From contig NZ_RBZQ01000010.1 of the NCBI RefSeq assembly GCF_003640395.1, positions 1-64,000 on the forward strand: a stretch of 64,000 nt of DNA. Reading direction: 5' to 3'. Positions 61,152 to 64,000 of the stretch are shown one piece after another. The notes below the pieces were generated by a model that saw only the letters and a program-made list of their open reading frames with translations, was not told where the DNA came from and did not search any database. The DNA comes from Stutzerimonas urumqiensis (GTDB taxonomy: Bacteria > Pseudomonadota > Gammaproteobacteria > Pseudomonadales > Pseudomonadaceae). The first letter of the stretch is position 1. Every line of letters begins with the position of its first letter. A program made the translations under genes and the position numbers.

Positions 61152-63533
61152 CTATTTCCTTAACGTGGCGTTGAACGCTTCTTCCAGGGACGTGAGAATT
61201 CGCTGCATTGCGCTACTCACTTCTTCGTCGGTTAGAGTGCGTGATGGGTGTTGCCAGGTCAAGCCGACTGCCACACTTTTGCTAAGCGGATCAATACCTT
61301 TTCCTTGGTAAACATCAAAAAGCTTGAGATCCGAGAGCCATTCTCCGGCCACGGTTCGAATGTTCTGCACCAAGTCATCGGCAGCAACCGCTCGCGGGAC
61401 CAAGATAGCCAAATCCCGACGTACTTCAGGGAAGCGCGACAGCTCAGTGAACGCCGGTAGGCAACCCTCAGAGAGGCCTGCCATAAGCAACTCAAATAGA
61501 TAGACCGGCTGCTCGATGCCCAGCGTACGCGCGAGTTCCGGGTGCAGCGCGCCAACGTAACCAATCAAGACACCATTGCGCTCGATGCGCGCCGTTTGCC
61601 CCGGATGCAAGGCCGGATGCTCACCTGCGCAGAAGCGAAACGCGCTGGTATCGCCGGTAGCGCCAAGCAACGCCTCGGTATCAGCCTTCATATCGAAGAA
61701 GTCGATGTTCTCCTGTCCATTGGCCCAGCCTTCCGGCAAGCGGCTGCCGCAAGCCAGCCCGGCGATGACATTCTCCTGTTTCAGTTGGTCCAACTGACCT
61801 ACGAAGCGCATTCCAGCTTCGAAAAGACGTACACGTGACTGCTGCCGGTTGAGATTGTATTGCAGCGCCTTAACGAGCCCCGGCCATAGCGAAACCCGCA
61901 TTGCCGCCATATCCGATGAAATCGGATTCGCCAGCAGTAGGGGCTCCTCAGCAGGCGCGAACAGCCGCATCAATTCAGGATCAATGAAGCTATAGGTGAT
62001 TGCCTCTTGATAGCCACGTGCGATCAGGAGGCGCCGCAGATCGGATAGTTCCACCGAAGTTTCCGGCCGAGCCTTCGGAGCGAGACGGGCCTGCGGATAA
62101 CGAACCGGCAATCGATCGTAGCCATACAGGCGTCCCAATTCCTCGATGAGATCGACCTCGATCGCCAAATCGAAGCGATGACTGGGCGCGATGACCTTCC
62201 AAGCCTGAGCTGACGTCAGTCGCTCAACCTCAAGCCCCAACGCAGTCAATGACCGCTCGATTTGCTGTTCGTCGAGTGCAAGGCCCAGCATCTGGGTAAT
62301 TCGCTCGGCTCGTAGCGTAATCGGCGCGCGCTGCGGAAGATCATCAGGGCTGCTGACTTCTACAACAGGGCCAGGCTCACCGCCTACAATCTCAAGCAAC
62401 AAGATCGTTGCCCTTTCCATTGCCTTGCGCGGAAGATCGAAATCGACGCCCCGCTCGAAACGATGGGACGAATCGGTATGCAGGCCATAGGCGCGCGCTT
62501 TTCCGGCAAGTGCCACAGGATCGAAAAAAGCGCTTTCCAAAAATATGTCCCGGGTCGTGCTCGACACTCCGCTGTGCTCTCCGCCCATGACTCCCGCGAT
62601 AGCTAGCGGACGCTCGTGATCAGCAATGACCAGGGTGTCGGAACCTAGGCTAACTTCACGTCCGTCCAGCAGGGTCAGCTTTTCACCTTCCTCTGCCATG
62701 CGCACGCTGACGCCCCCCTTGATTTCGGCAACGTCGAATGCATGCATCGGCTGTCCCAGCTCGAGCATTACGTAGTTGGTGATATCGACTACCGCATCGA
62801 TGCTACGGATGTCCGAGCGCCGCAGCCGCTCGATCAGCCATTGCGGTGCAGGCCGAGACAAATTGACGTTGCGAATGACCCGACCGAGATAACGTGGACA
62901 AACCTTCGGGGCGGCCACTTCGATAGGTAACGCGTCTTGGCACGAAGGCTGAACCGGTTCGATGAGCTCGGCGGAAACCGGTACCCCGTAGACAGCACCC
63001 ACCTCGCGAGCGAGCCCAGCTATGGAAAGGCAGTCCCCACGATTAGGCGTCAGACCGATCTCGATAACAGCATCGTCAAGATCGAGAAACGACCGGAGGT
63101 CCATGCCCACTGGCGCACTGGGCGTCAGCTCCATCAGCCCGCCGTCGTCGTCTCCGATGCGCAACTCGGCTTCCGAGCACAGCATGCCGTTGGATTCGAC
63201 ACCCCGAAGCTTTGCCTTCTTGATCGTGAAATCATCGGGCAATTGCGCGCCGATCTTTGCGAAAGGAATTTTTAAACCCGGCCGGACATTAGGCGCGCCG
63301 CAGACCACCTGATGCGTATCCTGACCATCGCTGACCCTGCAAACCCGAAGCTTGTCCGCTGCCGGATGTTGCTCGGTTTCGATGACTTCGCCAACGACCA
63401 CGCCGGAGAAAGCGCCAGCTACGGGAGATACCGAATCAACCTCGAGGCCAACCATAGAAAGGCGGGCAACGAGCTCCTCGCGTCCCACCGGCGGTTTAAC
63501 CCAAGCGCGCAGCCACTGTTCACTGAATTTCAT
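61152..63533 (-). CDS. pheT: Phenylalanyl-tRNA synthetase beta subunit
   Basis: The 793-residue beta subunit of the (alpha-beta)2 enzyme that charges tRNA-Phe. Domains in order: an N-terminal tRNA-binding/EMAP-like region (about 40-150, VVGEVIETEQHPAADKLRVC), the B3/B4 editing domain, B5 (about 400-475), and a C-terminal anticodon-binding domain (FPEVRRDLAILVPRAVAADD). Length is normal. It follows pheS by about 30 bases and leads to ihfA. Confidence 0.98.
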   Translation of the reverse strand: MKFSEQWLRAWVKPPVGREELVARLSMVGLEVDSVSPVAGAFSGVVVGEVIETEQHPAADKLRVCRVSDGQDTHQVVCGAPNVRPGLKIPFAKIGAQLPDDFTIKKAKLRGVESNGMLCSEAELRIGDDDGGLMELTPSAPVGMDLRSFLDLDDAVIEIGLTPNRGDCLSIAGLAREVGAVYGVPVSAELIEPVQPSCQDALPIEVAAPKVCPRYLGRVIRNVNLSRPAPQWLIERLRRSDIRSIDAVVDITNYVMLELGQPMHAFDVAEIKGGVSVRMAEEGEKLTLLDGREVSLGSDTLVIADHERPLAIAGVMGGEHSGVSSTTRDIFLESAFFDPVALAGKARAYGLHTDSSHRFERGVDFDLPRKAMERATILLLEIVGGEPGPVVEVSSPDDLPQRAPITLRAERITQMLGLALDEQQIERSLTALGLEVERLTSAQAWKVIAPSHRFDLAIEVDLIEELGRLYGYDRLPVRYPQARLAPKARPETSVELSDLRRLLIARGYQEAITYSFIDPELMRLFAPAEEPLLLANPISSDMAAMRVSLWPGLVKALQYNLNRQQSRVRLFEAGMRFVGQLDQLKQENVIAGLACGSRLPEGWANGQENIDFFDMKADTEALLGATGDTSAFRFCAGEHPALHPGQTARIERNGVLIGYVGALHPELARTLGIEQPVYLFELLMAGLSEGCLPAFTELSRFPEVRRDLAILVPRAVAADDLVQNIRTVAGEWLSDLKLFDVYQGKGIDPLSKSVAVGLTWQHPSRTLTDEEVSSAMQRILTSLEEAFNATLRK

Positions 63534-63564
63534 TTGTGCTCCTGAAAACTCTATGTGGCCGGTA

Positions 63565-64000
<436 letters not shown>

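Overview
The window looks like the chromosome of a pseudomonad, most likely the Pseudomonas stutzeri (Stutzerimonas) group. The right end carries the conserved order pheS-pheT-ihfA-merR-type regulator-tRNA-Pro(GGG). The left end carries a LexA-controlled imuA-imuB-dnaE2 mutagenesis cassette, and the core genes are GC-rich with Pseudomonas-like sequences. Genus is inferred from gene content only.

Layout. Positions 1-17,470 are core or older accessory DNA: the SOS mutagenesis operon; a PP2C phosphatase, a membrane Ser/Thr kinase and a double-FHA protein; two DUF202 membrane proteins; a deletion-born MFS/DUF1329 chimera next to acyl-CoA dehydrogenase and acyl-CoA ligase genes; a LysR regulator divergent from a secreted alkyl sulfatase; and the broken 3' end of a tyrosine integrase. 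Positions 17,471-60,414 are a genomic island of about 43 kb, bounded by a 54-bp direct repeat (one mismatch) of the 3' end of the tRNA-Pro gene that stands intact at the right border. Positions 60,365-64,000 are core again.

The island has four blocks. (1) 17.6-25.6 kb: a TPR-like protein, a HigB/HigA toxin-antitoxin pair with two palindromic operators, and an R388-like mobilisation module. In that module stbA, stbB and stbC-like genes diverge from a trwA-like gene and a MobF relaxase-helicase across a 350-bp candidate oriT. No coupling protein or type IV secretion genes are present, so the island looks mobilisable rather than self-transmissible. (2) 26.2-42.1 kb: a complete type-1-like BREX phage-defence operon on the minus strand, brxE-brxA-brxB-brxC-pglX-[GmrSD-like]-pglZ-brxL. 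The methyltransferase PglX is split into two translationally coupled ORFs, and a DUF262/DUF1524 protein is embedded between pglX and pglZ. (3) 43.5-52.5 kb: two tyrosine integrases, an AlpA-type regulator, an excisionase-like gene and a repressor whose S24-type domain lacks the cleavage dyad, plus small hypothetical genes. The same palindrome, TATCG-N6-CGATA, lies at the first integrase promoter and just upstream of alpA, which suggests one switch for excision and integration. (4) 53.4-60.2 kb: a small acidic protein, a beta-CASP metallo-beta-lactamase nuclease, a SIR2-HerA defence pair behind a C9 tract, and an unrecognised 402-residue protein next to the attachment site.

Together the island is a tRNA-Pro-integrated, apparently mobilisable defence island. 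BREX (possibly with a linked type IV restriction module) and SIR2-HerA are the cargo, the stb/relaxase block supplies mobility, and HigBA may help retention. The integrase relic outside the left repeat shows that the same tRNA gene was used by a related element before.
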